DNA from: Desulfobacteraceae bacterium
GTDB taxonomy: Bacteria; Desulfobacterota; Desulfobacteria; Desulfobacterales; SG8-13
DNA: 17,634 nt
Direction: 5' to 3'
Assembly (NCBI GenBank): GCA_029287875.1
Contig: JARFQH010000272.1
Coordinates: 1-17,634, forward strand
The notes under the pieces: generated by a model
Database searches by the model: none
What the model saw: the letters and a program-made list of their open reading frames with translations, nothing else
Told to the model about the DNA's origin: nothing
Position numbers and translations under genes: made by a program
Shown: positions 1 through 6,911 of the stretch, piece by piece
Position numbering within the stretch: the first letter of the stretch is position 1
Layout of the letters: the number at the start of each line of letters is the position of its first letter

Positions 1-1037
1 ATCTGCGGCTCAACATGTCGGGAAGCGTCGAGCCGCGAGCCCCCAAACACCTGTGGTTTGATTTGGACATCGACGCCGACAACGTTGATGCCGATCACCT
101 GATTAAAACCCTCAAGGGCAAAGACGATCATGAGGATCAAACGTCAGTCGCCAAATCTCCTTTTTTGCCGGTACAGGGAAACATTCGTTTTAAGACCGAA
201 CAGCTAAAGATCAAAAAACTCACTGTTCAGCCGCTGCACGCGGATATCAGCCTGAAAAACGACATTGCCGACATCACGCTGACAGAGACCCGGATATGCG
301 GCATCTCGACTCCGGGAACCGTGAAAGTTTCGCCGCAAAGCTTGCAGTTCGACTTAAAACCTGGAGCCCAGAACCAGGAATTAAATTATACCCTGAATTG
401 TTTTAAAGACGAAAACTTTAAAGCCGATGGGAAGTACTCATTGGCAGGCAGTTTTCAGGGCCGCGGCAAGGCACAAGATCTACTCAAAACGTCATCGGGA
501 CGTTTTAATCTAACAGTTTCTGACGGCCATATCTATCGCGATATCATCGTGTTGAATGTCTTAAAATTTCTCAATGTCACCCAGGTCCTGACGGGCCAGG
601 TAACCGCAAAGCAGATGATGGCGAAGGGTTTTGGCTTTAAACTTTTTCAAGTTCAATCCAGACTGCAAGACGGCAAGCTCCTGCATGAAAAGTTTATTTT
701 ATATGGCGAAGAAATGACGATAACGGGTGCCGGTGAAATCGACTTGCTCAATGAGCATATGGATTTCACTTTACTGGTGGCGCCACAGAAAACCTTAGAC
801 AGCATTCTGAGACATATTCCGCTGATCGGCGGCATCCTTCACTCCATCGATACCATACCCCTGAGTCTCAAAGGAACTTATGATCATGTTTATGTTCTCC
901 CGCTGGCCCCGGCAGCCGTCGCCTTCGAGTTGACGGAGGTTATGAAAGAAACCCTTGGCATCCCGATCAAACTCCTTCACATTGACGGGCCAAGCAAGCG
1001 CGAAAACGGTGGAGATAAGGGCCCCGGCAAAAAATAA
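1..1037 (+). CDS. AsmA-like C-terminal domain protein, 5'-truncated by window edge
   Basis: The reading frame is open to the left edge (in-frame codons from base 3 precede the first ATG at 15), so only the C-terminal part, about 344 codons, is visible. The protein alternates beta-strand-like segments, as expected of the beta-groove fold of AsmA/YhdP envelope proteins. Typical C-terminal elements are present: a 'GRFNLTVSDGHI' block near residue 165 of the visible ORF, 'TGAGEIDLLNEHMDFTLLV' near 240, and a hydrophobic 'IPLIGGILHSIDTIPLSLKGTY' type segment before the end. AsmA-family proteins are inner-membrane-anchored periplasmic proteins implicated in lipid transfer to the outer membrane; that role is taken from the family. 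The N-terminal anchor lies outside the window. The tail is highly charged (many K and G). Subfamily is uncertain. Confidence 0.75.
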   Translation, partial: LRLNMSGSVEPRAPKHLWFDLDIDADNVDADHLIKTLKGKDDHEDQTSVAKSPFLPVQGNIRFKTEQLKIKKLTVQPLHADISLKNDIADITLTETRICGISTPGTVKVSPQSLQFDLKPGAQNQELNYTLNCFKDENFKADGKYSLAGSFQGRGKAQDLLKTSSGRFNLTVSDGHIYRDIIVLNVLKFLNVTQVLTGQVTAKQMMAKGFGFKLFQVQSRLQDGKLLHEKFILYGEEMTITGAGEIDLLNEHMDFTLLVAPQKTLDSILRHIPLIGGILHSIDTIPLSLKGTYDHVYVLPLAPAAVAFELTEVMKETLGIPIKLLHIDGPSKRENGGDKGPGKK

Positions 1038-1063
1038 TACCACCTCTTGCTTGTCTTATGGCC

Positions 1064-1128
1064 TGTCTACTGCGTTACATCCACCCACACGTATCCCGAT
1101 ATGCGCAGGTGGATGTGCCTTGTAGACA
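1064..1128. repeat. 65-bp imperfect palindrome downstream of the AsmA-like gene
   Basis: The outer arms TGTCTAC (1064-1070) and GTAGACA (1122-1128) and the inner arms CATCCACC (1078-1085) and GGTGGATG (1108-1115) are perfectly complementary. They are separated by short unmatched stretches, and a further A/T pair extends the inner stem. About 16 of 22 arm positions pair. The element lies 27 bases after the AsmA-like stop. It has no T-tract after either arm, so it is a poor intrinsic terminator; a REP/MITE-like intergenic repeat or a transcript-end structure is more likely. Confidence 0.6.
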
Positions 1129-1205
1129 AACCATAATCCGGCGCAATCGTGTGGAATTATTTCTTACCGTGATCCTAAGTAAGCATAGTCAGAGCGTTTC
1201 GGGCT

Positions 1206-1403
1206 TTGCTTATTTTAGTTGCCACCTATTATTGGCTCTTGTCTTCTCAAACGATCTTAACTGCTGTTATTCAGTATCGGCGATGGATGAATCAAATCAA
1301 GCAGGATGAGTTTGTCTACAGCGCCCCTTTACCCCTGTCCGAAGTCGTGGCCGTACTGCTGTTACTTATCGGCCTGTTCGGGCTCATTCATATTTTGCTT
1401 TAG
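1206..1403 (+). CDS. Small membrane protein resembling the C-terminal half of DUF202 (YidH-like)
   Basis: The 65-residue ORF has two hydrophobic segments (residues about 2-22 and 46-65) separated by a basic/polar linker, QYRRWMNQIKQDEF. The pattern 'hydrophobic helix, YRRW, I-x-x-x-E-F, P-L-P-L, hydrophobic helix to the C-terminus' matches my recollection of the second half of DUF202 proteins, small inner-membrane proteins of unknown function with three helices. The first helix with its usual 'ERT..AW.R' motif is absent: a stop at 1176 closes the frame upstream. The only upstream start is TTG at 1206 with no clear Shine-Dalgarno sequence; an ATG at 1287 would leave only the last helix. It may be a 5'-truncated remnant. 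The PRC-barrel gene follows after 26 bases. Confidence 0.4.
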   Translation: MLILVATYYWLLSSQTILTAVIQYRRWMNQIKQDEFVYSAPLPLSEVVAVLLLLIGLFGLIHILL

Positions 1404-1429
1404 GAGCGACATCATTAGAAGGAGGGCAC

Positions 1430-1783
1430 ATGTCTGAAATCCCTTTAGGTGCAGAGGTCGAATGTTTGGACGGACCCTGCGGCAAAACCATTTCGATCAT
1501 CATCAATCCCACCAATAAGGACGTCACGCACATTGTCGTGGGTGACAAGAAACTTGGCGACGACGAAGAACGGCTGATTCCTATTGAACACCTCGGAGAA
1601 ACCGCAGAGAAGCGGGTCCGGCTACCTCAATACCCGGATAGTATCTCTAAAGATTACCTTTCTTTTGGGTATAGCACCGTTAAGTTTCACACAAGAGCTT
1701 TATATTCCGCTAAACGGAAAGGCAATGGCGACACGATTTCCCCGAACGGCACCGGCCCCAAAACGCCATCCCCGCCCCGCTGA
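1430..1783 (+). CDS. Short PRC-barrel-like protein
   Basis: The protein has 117 residues. Its first 65 or so fit a PRC-barrel beta domain: 'IPLGAEVECLDGPCG', then 'IIINPTNKDVTHIVVGDKK', then 'RLIPIEHL'. Such domains occur in small stress- or membrane-associated proteins and in RimM. The start is well supported by a strong AGAAGGAGGG Shine-Dalgarno 4-6 bases before the ATG. The last 50 residues are not recognisable, are rich in K, P, G and T, and lack the second barrel repeat I would expect in longer relatives of about 200 residues. The C-terminus may therefore be eroded, or this may be a genuine short form. No signal peptide is seen, so it is probably cytoplasmic. Function unknown. Confidence 0.7.
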   Translation: MSEIPLGAEVECLDGPCGKTISIIINPTNKDVTHIVVGDKKLGDDEERLIPIEHLGETAEKRVRLPQYPDSISKDYLSFGYSTVKFHTRALYSAKRKGNGDTISPNGTGPKTPSPPR

Positions 1784-1786
1784 CCA

Positions 1787-1804
1787 GTCTCTGACTTGAG
1801 AGAC
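1787..1804. repeat. Perfect 6-bp hairpin after the PRC-barrel gene
   Basis: GTCTCT (1787-1792) and AGAGAC (1799-1804) flank a 6-base loop, starting a few bases after the stop codon. No T-run follows, so it could only be a weak terminator or an operator overlapping the proposed sodA -35 element (1796-1801). Confidence 0.35.
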
Positions 1805-1823
1805 GGCAGATCATCGTTATATT
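1796..1823 (+). promoter_or_regulatory. Candidate sigma-70 promoter for the superoxide dismutase gene
   Basis: TTGAGA (1796-1801) and TATATT (1818-1823) are separated by 16 bases and lie about 140 bases before the sodA ATG, which would give a leader of roughly 130 nt. The -35 overlaps the right arm of the 1787-1804 hairpin. The prediction rests only on consensus similarity. Confidence 0.35.
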
Positions 1824-1960
1824 CTAAAATGCTGCGTGAATCGAAAATGGTCCGGCAATCGCATCCGAGTTCGAGGGTGCCGGTGGCCGCCGCGCGGCGT
1901 ATTCCGATACTCGACGAACTGGTCCCCACGAGGACTGTTCCAACATACAGGAGAAAAACA

Positions 1961-2563
<603 letters not shown>

Positions 2564-2564
2564 G

Positions 2565-2600
2565 CCAAAAAGAGGGCGGGGAATTCCCCCCGCCCTTTCC
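2565..2600. terminator. Strong bidirectional intrinsic terminator between sodA and vapC
   Basis: GGGCGGGG (2574-2581), loop AATT (2582-2585) and CCCCGCCC within 2586-2595 form a very G+C-rich stem. It is followed by TTT on the plus strand and, read from the other side, by a run corresponding to AAAAAGA (2567-2573), which gives T-rich RNA on the minus strand. It sits between the convergent sodA and vapBC genes. Confidence 0.8.
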
Positions 2601-2605
2601 CAATT

Positions 2606-2986
2606 TTAATCTAATAGCTGGAGTTCAAGAATGTCTTTCATGAGATTAAAATAGTTATCTAACGAATAAATTTCACATCGATTTTGTTTTGCGTTTTGAG
2701 CAACTATTAGATCAGGAATGCCGATTCCATTTAAACCATTTTCCAGACATTCGGATTGGAACGTAATGATTTGTTCCCAATTAATGGAAGGTTCTAACTT
2801 AATAATATTATATAATAAATTAATAATTTTGCGTTGATTGCGAACTTTTAAAGATGGAACCAATTCTGCAAGAACAAGATCATTAATAACAATAAGGTTT
2901 TCATCAATTAAGAAATCAAGTTTTTCAGAATTATCTCCACTCCTGAAATACGCTACCCATATGGATGTATCAACTAATACCGACAT
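2606..2986 (-). CDS. vapC: VapC-type PIN-domain ribonuclease toxin
   Basis: This PIN-domain protein has 126 residues. VapC toxins are Mg/Mn-dependent ribonucleases that cut tRNA or rRNA and block translation unless held by VapB. All four conserved acidic residues are visible: D6 in 'VLVDTSIW', E41 in 'LVLAELV', D92 in 'GIPDLIVA' and D110 in 'YSLDNYF', so it looks active. Two in-frame ATGs exist. The second (2986) is preferred because AGAGG lies six bases before it but directly abuts the first (2992). The gene overlaps the end of vapB by 13 bases, which suggests translational coupling. Base composition is much more A+T-rich than the surrounding genes, consistent with horizontal acquisition. 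Confidence 0.9.
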   Translation of the reverse strand: MSVLVDTSIWVAYFRSGDNSEKLDFLIDENLIVINDLVLAELVPSLKVRNQRKIINLLYNIIKLEPSINWEQIITFQSECLENGLNGIGIPDLIVAQNAKQNRCEIYSLDNYFNLMKDILELQLLD

Positions 2987-3177
2987 TGACATCCTCTGAT
3001 GGCGTTCATATCAATATCCAAATCTACCTTGCCCTTAAATTCTTTCAATCCGGAGATCTTTGATTTCCTTATCAACTCTTCCAAGGCGGTGATAATAACT
3101 TTGATTTTTGTATTAATGTGAGTAGCCCTCATCGCTTCATTAATTAAATCTTCAGGTAAATCAAGTGTTGTTCTCAT
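2974..3177 (-). CDS. vapB: VapB-type antitoxin
   Basis: The 67-residue protein begins 'MRTTLDLPEDLINEAMRAT', the ribbon-helix-helix DNA-binding start of VapB antitoxins of the DUF2191 type. The C-terminal part, around 'GLKEFKGKVDLDIDMNAIRG', would be the toxin-wrapping tail. It should neutralise the overlapping VapC and repress its own promoter; a near-ideal promoter with palindromes lies just upstream. A GGGGG Shine-Dalgarno precedes the ATG by five bases. Codon use is A+T-rich like vapC. Confidence 0.88.
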   Translation of the reverse strand: MRTTLDLPEDLINEAMRATHINTKIKVIITALEELIRKSKISGLKEFKGKVDLDIDMNAIRGCQCRY

Positions 3178-3187
3178 GATTGCCCCC

Positions 3188-3230
3188 TAATTTTATGCAT
3201 AAAATTAACATTTAATGCATATTGCGTCAA
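3188..3230 (-). promoter_or_regulatory. vapBC promoter and palindromic operator
   Basis: Read on the minus strand, -35 TTGACG (3230-3225) and -10 TAATTT (3207-3202) are separated by 17 bases. A perfect 20-bp palindrome, TAATTTTATGCATAAAATTA (3188-3207), covers the -10. A second ATGCAT core sits at 3215-3220, inside the spacer. The two ATGCAT cores are 20 bases apart, about two helical turns, so two VapB dimers could bind on the same DNA face. This fits autoregulation by a ribbon-helix-helix antitoxin. Confidence 0.72.
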
Positions 3231-3309
3231 GATACGGAACCTAAGGGACACGCTCAACTTTTAAAGTTTTGTGTCGTCAAACGAAAAACTATCCTCGGCG
3301 GCAATGCGT

Positions 3310-3387
3310 TTACCGCGTTCCACGGAATGACTGATCGGTGAATGGAAAGGGCATCAGGACGATGTCGCCGAAATTATAATCGGTCAT
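3310..3387 (-). pseudogene. Truncated MazF/PemK toxin remnant
   Basis: A 25-codon frame starts at an ATG (3387) that overlaps the end of the preceding antitoxin gene and reads 'FGDIVLMPFPFTDQS' before an early TAA at 3310. That string is the characteristic first strand of MazF/PemK toxins ('GDIVLVPFPF-TD'). The normal continuation with the 'RPA' motif and the rest of the roughly 110-residue protein is missing, so it cannot be active. Its position directly after the 3374-3589 antitoxin, with overlapping start and stop, suggests that this was the antitoxin's original partner. Beyond the stop, a shifted frame stays open to a TAA about 45 bases on but is not recognisable. Confidence 0.65.
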
Positions 3388-3589
3388 AGACTTCGTGCTC
3401 GGTATTGTCCCACACTTTTTTGAATGCCTTTTCGGCCAGCTTGTTTGCGGTTTTTAGCAAGCGGCTGTCACGTTCCTTTTGGCTGATAAACTCCACAAAG
3501 TCCACGACTTCGGCCACTTTTTCCGGCGAAAGCGTTCGAATCTTCTGGATAATAATTTTTTCCTGATCGCATGCAGACGCACCGCTCAA
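3374..3589 (-). CDS. Putative antitoxin (DUF2281-like)
   Basis: The protein has 71 residues. It has an N-terminal helix pattern 'IIIQKIRTLSPEKVAEVVDFVEFI' followed by a charged helix and the tail 'FKKVWDNTEHEVYDRL', typical of small antitoxins encoded beside MazF/PemK or RelE-superfamily toxins. The only available start is TTG at 3589, four bases inside the end of the YoeB-like gene (TTGA overlap) and without its own Shine-Dalgarno, so translation is probably coupled to the toxin gene. Its 3' end overlaps the ATG of a MazF-like remnant. It may have served that lost toxin, the YoeB-like protein, or both. Confidence 0.7.
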   Translation of the reverse strand: MSGASACDQEKIIIQKIRTLSPEKVAEVVDFVEFISQKERDSRLLKTANKLAEKAFKKVWDNTEHEVYDRL

Positions 3590-3828
3590 TATTGGTAACG
3601 ACAGGCGAGAATACGGATTTTGTCTTCTCTAATTTGATAGACCAACCGGTGCTCCTGGTCGATGCGGCGGGACCAACAGCCGGATAAACCGTGTTTGAGC
3701 GGTTCGGGCTTGCCGGTGCCGGTAAATGGATCACGCTTGACTTCCTTGGTCAGCTTTGAGCCGATCACCCGAATCGAAGCAGTTTTATCATTTTCTTCAA
3801 AAGGGTCAATCAACTTAATCCGTTCCAT
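3586..3828 (-). CDS. YoeB/Txe-family toxin with altered catalytic C-terminus
   Basis: This 80-residue RelE-fold protein has the core 'GTGKPEPLKHGLSGCWSRRI', 'EHRLVYQI' and 'ILACRY' of YoeB, a ribosome-dependent mRNA endonuclease. Residues matching E. coli YoeB E46, R65 and Y84 are E42, R61 and Y80. The residue matching the catalytic H83 is Q79 (CAA), giving RYQY instead of RYHY. The first 30 residues also diverge: the usual Trp/Tyr-rich 'DYLYWQ' helix is absent, and an in-frame TAA just upstream excludes an N-terminal extension. Activity is therefore doubtful. The toxin precedes its antitoxin, the reverse of yefM-yoeB order, and starts 27 bases after lpdA on the same strand, so read-through transcription from the pdh operon is possible. 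Confidence 0.75.
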   Translation of the reverse strand: MERIKLIDPFEENDKTASIRVIGSKLTKEVKRDPFTGTGKPEPLKHGLSGCWSRRIDQEHRLVYQIREDKIRILACRYQY

Positions 3829-3854
3829 TATTTATTTTCTCTTATCCCTCACTG

Positions 3855-5285
3855 TTATCGGCTCCTTTTCTTGGCGAGAATGTGGGTGGCTGTACCGGTG
3901 AAAATTTCGGCCGCTTCCATCTCGGTTTCGGAGAGGGTTGGGTGGGGATGGATGGTCAGGCCGATATCCTGGGCCAGAGCGCCCATTTCGACCGCCAAAA
4001 CGCCTTCGGCGATAAGGCTCTCGGCGTTTCGGCCGGTGACGCCGACGCCCAGGATGCGGCCGGTGTCCGGATCGATGATCATTTTGGTCAAACCCTCCCC
4101 GGCATCCATGGTTGCGGCGCGGCCCGAAAATTTCCAGGGGAAGCGGTTGACCTCAATCTTTTTTCCCTGCTGGTGGGCTTCTTCTTCGGTCAGACCGCAG
4201 TAGGCAACTTGCGGATCGGTGTAGACCACGGCCGGTATGGCCCGCGCATCGAAGGCAGAAGGTTCACCGGCAATCACCTCGGCGGCGATTTTCCCCTCAT
4301 AGCTGGCCTTGTGGGCCAACATCATTCCACCGACCACATCGCCTACGGCGTAAATATTTTCGCCGGTCGTTTGCTGCCTTTCATTCACTTTGACGAAACC
4401 GCGGTCATCGACCTCGACGCTCGTATTTTCCACCCCGATGTTTGCCGTATTCGCACGACGGCCGATGGCGACAAGGACACGATCGAATTCTTGCTCCGCC
4501 GGATCGACGTCGCCTTCGAAGGTTACTTTAACCCGGTCCAGGCTTTCTTCGAGCCCTTTGACCTTCGTATTCAGCATGATCGACGCGAAGAGTTTTTCCA
4601 GACGGCGTTTGAGCGGTTCCACCAGATCGGCATCAATGCCCGGCAGCAAACGATCTCCCAGTTCCACCACACTGACCCGGCTGCCGAGGGCGGCATAGAC
4701 CGACCCCAGTTCCAGACCCACGTATCCGCCGCCGATGACCAGTAGGCTTTTGGGGACCTCTGCCAGAGCGAGTGCACCGGTGGAATTCATGATCCGGCCC
4801 CCTTTTTTGAAGGGAACACCGGGAAACGGGGTGGGGTGTGAACCTGTGGATAAAATCGCCTGGCGAAATTTGATGTGGCTCACATCGGAATCAAAAATGC
4901 GCACGGTTTTCGAGTTTTCGAAAGCGGCTCTGCCGCGTATGCGCTGCACGCCGCGGGATTTGCCGAGACTGACCAGCCCGTCGGCAAGTTTTTCGACCAC
5001 CCGGTTCTTGTAGTTGCGCACGTTTTCCAGGTCGATTTCCGGTGATCCGAACTTGAGACCCATGGCGCCGGCGTGCGCGGCGTCGTGAATCAGTTCCGCA
5101 AGATGCAGGTACGCTTTCGAGGGAATGCAGCCTCTAAAAAGGCATACTCCACCGGGTTTTTCCGATATCTCCACCAATGTGACGTCCATTCCCAGATCGG
5201 CGGCCCGAAAAGCAGCTGCATAACCGCCCGGTCCCCCGCCGATGACCAGCAATTCGGTTTCCTGTGACAGCTCGCCCATTACCAT
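3855..5285 (-). CDS. lpdA: Dihydrolipoyl dehydrogenase (E3)
   Basis: This 476-residue cytoplasmic FAD/NAD flavoprotein reoxidises dihydrolipoamide on E2 and produces NADH. An N-terminal FAD dinucleotide-binding motif 'GGGPGGYAAA' (residues 16-25) is followed by the redox disulfide C48-x4-C53 in 'GGVCLFRGCIPSK'. An NAD-binding motif 'VIGGGYVGLELG' lies mid-protein and the second FAD motif is 'YAVGDVVGG'. The catalytic His-Glu pair of the dimer interface is H448 and E453 in 'HPHPTLSETE'. The start at 5285 has GGAGAGG eight bases upstream. It is the last gene of the E1alpha-E1beta-E2-E3 run. A 106-bp inverted repeat fills most of the gap from E2. Confidence 0.95.
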   Translation of the reverse strand: MVMGELSQETELLVIGGGPGGYAAAFRAADLGMDVTLVEISEKPGGVCLFRGCIPSKAYLHLAELIHDAAHAGAMGLKFGSPEIDLENVRNYKNRVVEKLADGLVSLGKSRGVQRIRGRAAFENSKTVRIFDSDVSHIKFRQAILSTGSHPTPFPGVPFKKGGRIMNSTGALALAEVPKSLLVIGGGYVGLELGSVYAALGSRVSVVELGDRLLPGIDADLVEPLKRRLEKLFASIMLNTKVKGLEESLDRVKVTFEGDVDPAEQEFDRVLVAIGRRANTANIGVENTSVEVDDRGFVKVNERQQTTGENIYAVGDVVGGMMLAHKASYEGKIAAEVIAGEPSAFDARAIPAVVYTDPQVAYCGLTEEEAHQQGKKIEVNRFPWKFSGRAATMDAGEGLTKMIIDPDTGRILGVGVTGRNAESLIAEGVLAVEMGALAQDIGLTIHPHPTLSETEMEAAEIFTGTATHILAKKRSR

Positions 5286-5304
5286 GGGAGATTCCTCTCC
5301 TTAT

Positions 5305-5410
5305 TTTAGACGTTAAGATAAAGGTTTTGGACTGCGTTATCGGTCGGCGGCGTATTACAATACAGCCTCCTCCCTCTGGTCTTGCCCAAAATTTTATCTT
5401 AACGCCTAAA
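5305..5410. repeat. 106-bp inverted-repeat element between E2 and E3 genes (REP/MITE-like)
   Basis: The left arm 5305-5330 (TTTAG-A-CGTTAAGATAAA-GG-TTTTGG) and right arm 5386-5410 are complementary except at one substitution and a GG/A difference. The 55-bp centre contains 'ACTGCGTTATCGG' and the near-palindrome GTATTACAATAC (5352-5363). There is no T-tract, transposase or target duplication that I can define. It lies inside an operon, so the transcript would fold into a long hairpin between the E2 and E3 coding regions, which could affect mRNA stability or relative expression. Confidence 0.75.
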
Positions 5411-5431
5411 GTATGATGTTGCGCCACGCTG

Positions 5432-6790
5432 TTAGATCGATAGAAGCATTTTTTCAGGATTTTTGAGCGCGGTGCGGAAAAATTCCAGAAACCGGGCGGC
5501 GTCGATACCGTCCAGCACTCGGTGGTCGATCGCCAGGACTACCGGAAGAATCATGCGTGCCACGATTTGGGTGGACCCGGTCTCGGTTTTCCTGATCACC
5601 GGCTTGAACCGGGCGGCCCCCATCCCGAGGATGGCGGCTTCCGGGTAGTTGATGATCGGAGAAAAGTGCCCCCGACCGCCGGCTGCTCCGATGTTCGTGA
5701 TCGTGAATGTGCCGCCTTGCAGCTCTTCCAGATCGACCTTGCGCGCTCGGGTCCTCTCGACGAGTTGCCTGAGTTCGACAGCCAGCTCGGTGATGCTTTT
5801 TCGGTCGGCGTTGCGTAATACAGGCACGACCAGACCTTCCCCCGTATCGGTGGCGACACCGACGTGGCGATAGTGCTTGCGGACGATTTCTCCTTTTGCC
5901 ACATCCAGCGAGACATTGAACTGCGGGAACTGCCTCAGGGCTGCTGCGGCAGCCTTTACGGCAAATACGGTCAGGGTGAGCCGGCCGCCCTGTTTTTCGA
6001 CAGCCTGTTTGTTGCGACGTCGCAAAGCTTCGAGCCGGGTGACATCGATATCGTCCTGGCTGGAAACATGCGGAATCTGGGACCAGGCCAGTGCCATTTG
6101 CCGGGCGGTCGCCTTTCTGATCGAGCGCAGCGGCAACCGCTCCACGGACCCCCACTTCGTAAAGTCCGGCAATCCGGGGGGCGATGTACCGGCAACGACA
6201 AGTGGTTCGGCTCCTGCCGACGGTTCTTCTGCCGCCCATTCACCTCGCTTTTCTTTAGACGCAAAGGCGCGCACGTCCTCGGCGGTGACCATCCCGGCGG
6301 GTCCACTCGGTGTCACCACGCGGAGATCGACCCCAAGTTCGCGTGCCAACCGACGCGTCGCCGGCGAGGCCGGCACGGGCCCCTTGTTTCTTTCCTGCGC
6401 CCCGGCGGTTTGGTCCTCCTGCTGCTGTGCGGCTTTTCCCGAGGGTTCGTCAGGTTTTGTTTTCTTCTCTAGCGGTGCCTTTTCTCTTTTCTTTGCAGCT
6501 TCTTTTTTGTCGGGTTCCTGGCCGGGTTTTTCTTCTTTTCTTACTCCGACCGCATCGTCACTGAACGTCATCATCAGGTTGCCGACTTTGACGACATCGC
6601 CCGGTTTGACCATAATTTCCTTCACTGTGCCGGTAAAAGGTGAAGGGATTTCGACCGAAGCCTTGTCGGTTTCCACCTCGAGAATCGGGTCACCCTCTTC
6701 TACGGCGTCACCGACTTTTACCAGGACTGCGATGACTTCGCCTTCGTGGATGCCTTCACCCAGATCGGGAAGTTTGAAAGAACGGGTCAT
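5432..6790 (-). CDS. pdhC: Dihydrolipoamide acyltransferase (E2) of 2-oxoacid dehydrogenase complex
   Basis: This 452-residue core subunit transfers the acyl group from lipoyl-lysine to CoA. It has one lipoyl domain at residues 1-80 with lipoylated K43 in 'ETDKAS', then a long Lys/Glu/Gln-rich linker (about 82-135). A peripheral-subunit-binding domain follows at about 137-177 ('VPASPATRRLARELGVDL' to 'VTAEDVRAF'), then the catalytic domain with H423 and D427 in 'IDHRVLDG'. The start at 6790 rather than nine codons upstream is chosen because GAGGAGG lies seven bases before it and the protein then begins at the lipoyl domain. The gene is 121 bases downstream of E1beta. The E1 partners point to pyruvate as substrate, though branched-chain oxoacids cannot be excluded. 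Confidence 0.93.
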   Translation of the reverse strand: MTRSFKLPDLGEGIHEGEVIAVLVKVGDAVEEGDPILEVETDKASVEIPSPFTGTVKEIMVKPGDVVKVGNLMMTFSDDAVGVRKEEKPGQEPDKKEAAKKREKAPLEKKTKPDEPSGKAAQQQEDQTAGAQERNKGPVPASPATRRLARELGVDLRVVTPSGPAGMVTAEDVRAFASKEKRGEWAAEEPSAGAEPLVVAGTSPPGLPDFTKWGSVERLPLRSIRKATARQMALAWSQIPHVSSQDDIDVTRLEALRRRNKQAVEKQGGRLTLTVFAVKAAAAALRQFPQFNVSLDVAKGEIVRKHYRHVGVATDTGEGLVVPVLRNADRKSITELAVELRQLVERTRARKVDLEELQGGTFTITNIGAAGGRGHFSPIINYPEAAILGMGAARFKPVIRKTETGSTQIVARMILPVVLAIDHRVLDGIDAARFLEFFRTALKNPEKMLLSI

Positions 6791-6911
6791 AGGTCCTCCT
6801 CGTGTTATCCCCAACATTGCAACGTTTGGGTCAATTTACGGTTGCCGCGGCAGATTCGACGACTAACTGCCTTACCTGCGTGGAAGTAAGCGCGCATGCC
6901 CGAGACATTTG

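Noticed and set aside
1064..1128. Integron attC site
   Set aside because: The arms lack the GTTRRRY/RYYYAAC core pair and no integrase or cassette array is present.
3882..4745. Long plus-strand frame (287 codons) opposite lpdA
   Set aside because: It lies entirely antisense to a clear dihydrolipoyl dehydrogenase gene and its composition (many G, D, H, F, no domain) is typical of a G+C-rich shadow frame.
5134..5427. 97-codon minus-strand frame spanning the E2-E3 inverted repeat
   Set aside because: Its first half is only the translation of the inverted repeat and its second half is the wrong frame of lpdA.
5877..6866. Plus-strand frame of 329 codons opposite the E2 gene
   Set aside because: Antisense to the acyltransferase; Ser/Pro/Arg-rich translation is the complement of the linker and catalytic domain, with no Shine-Dalgarno.
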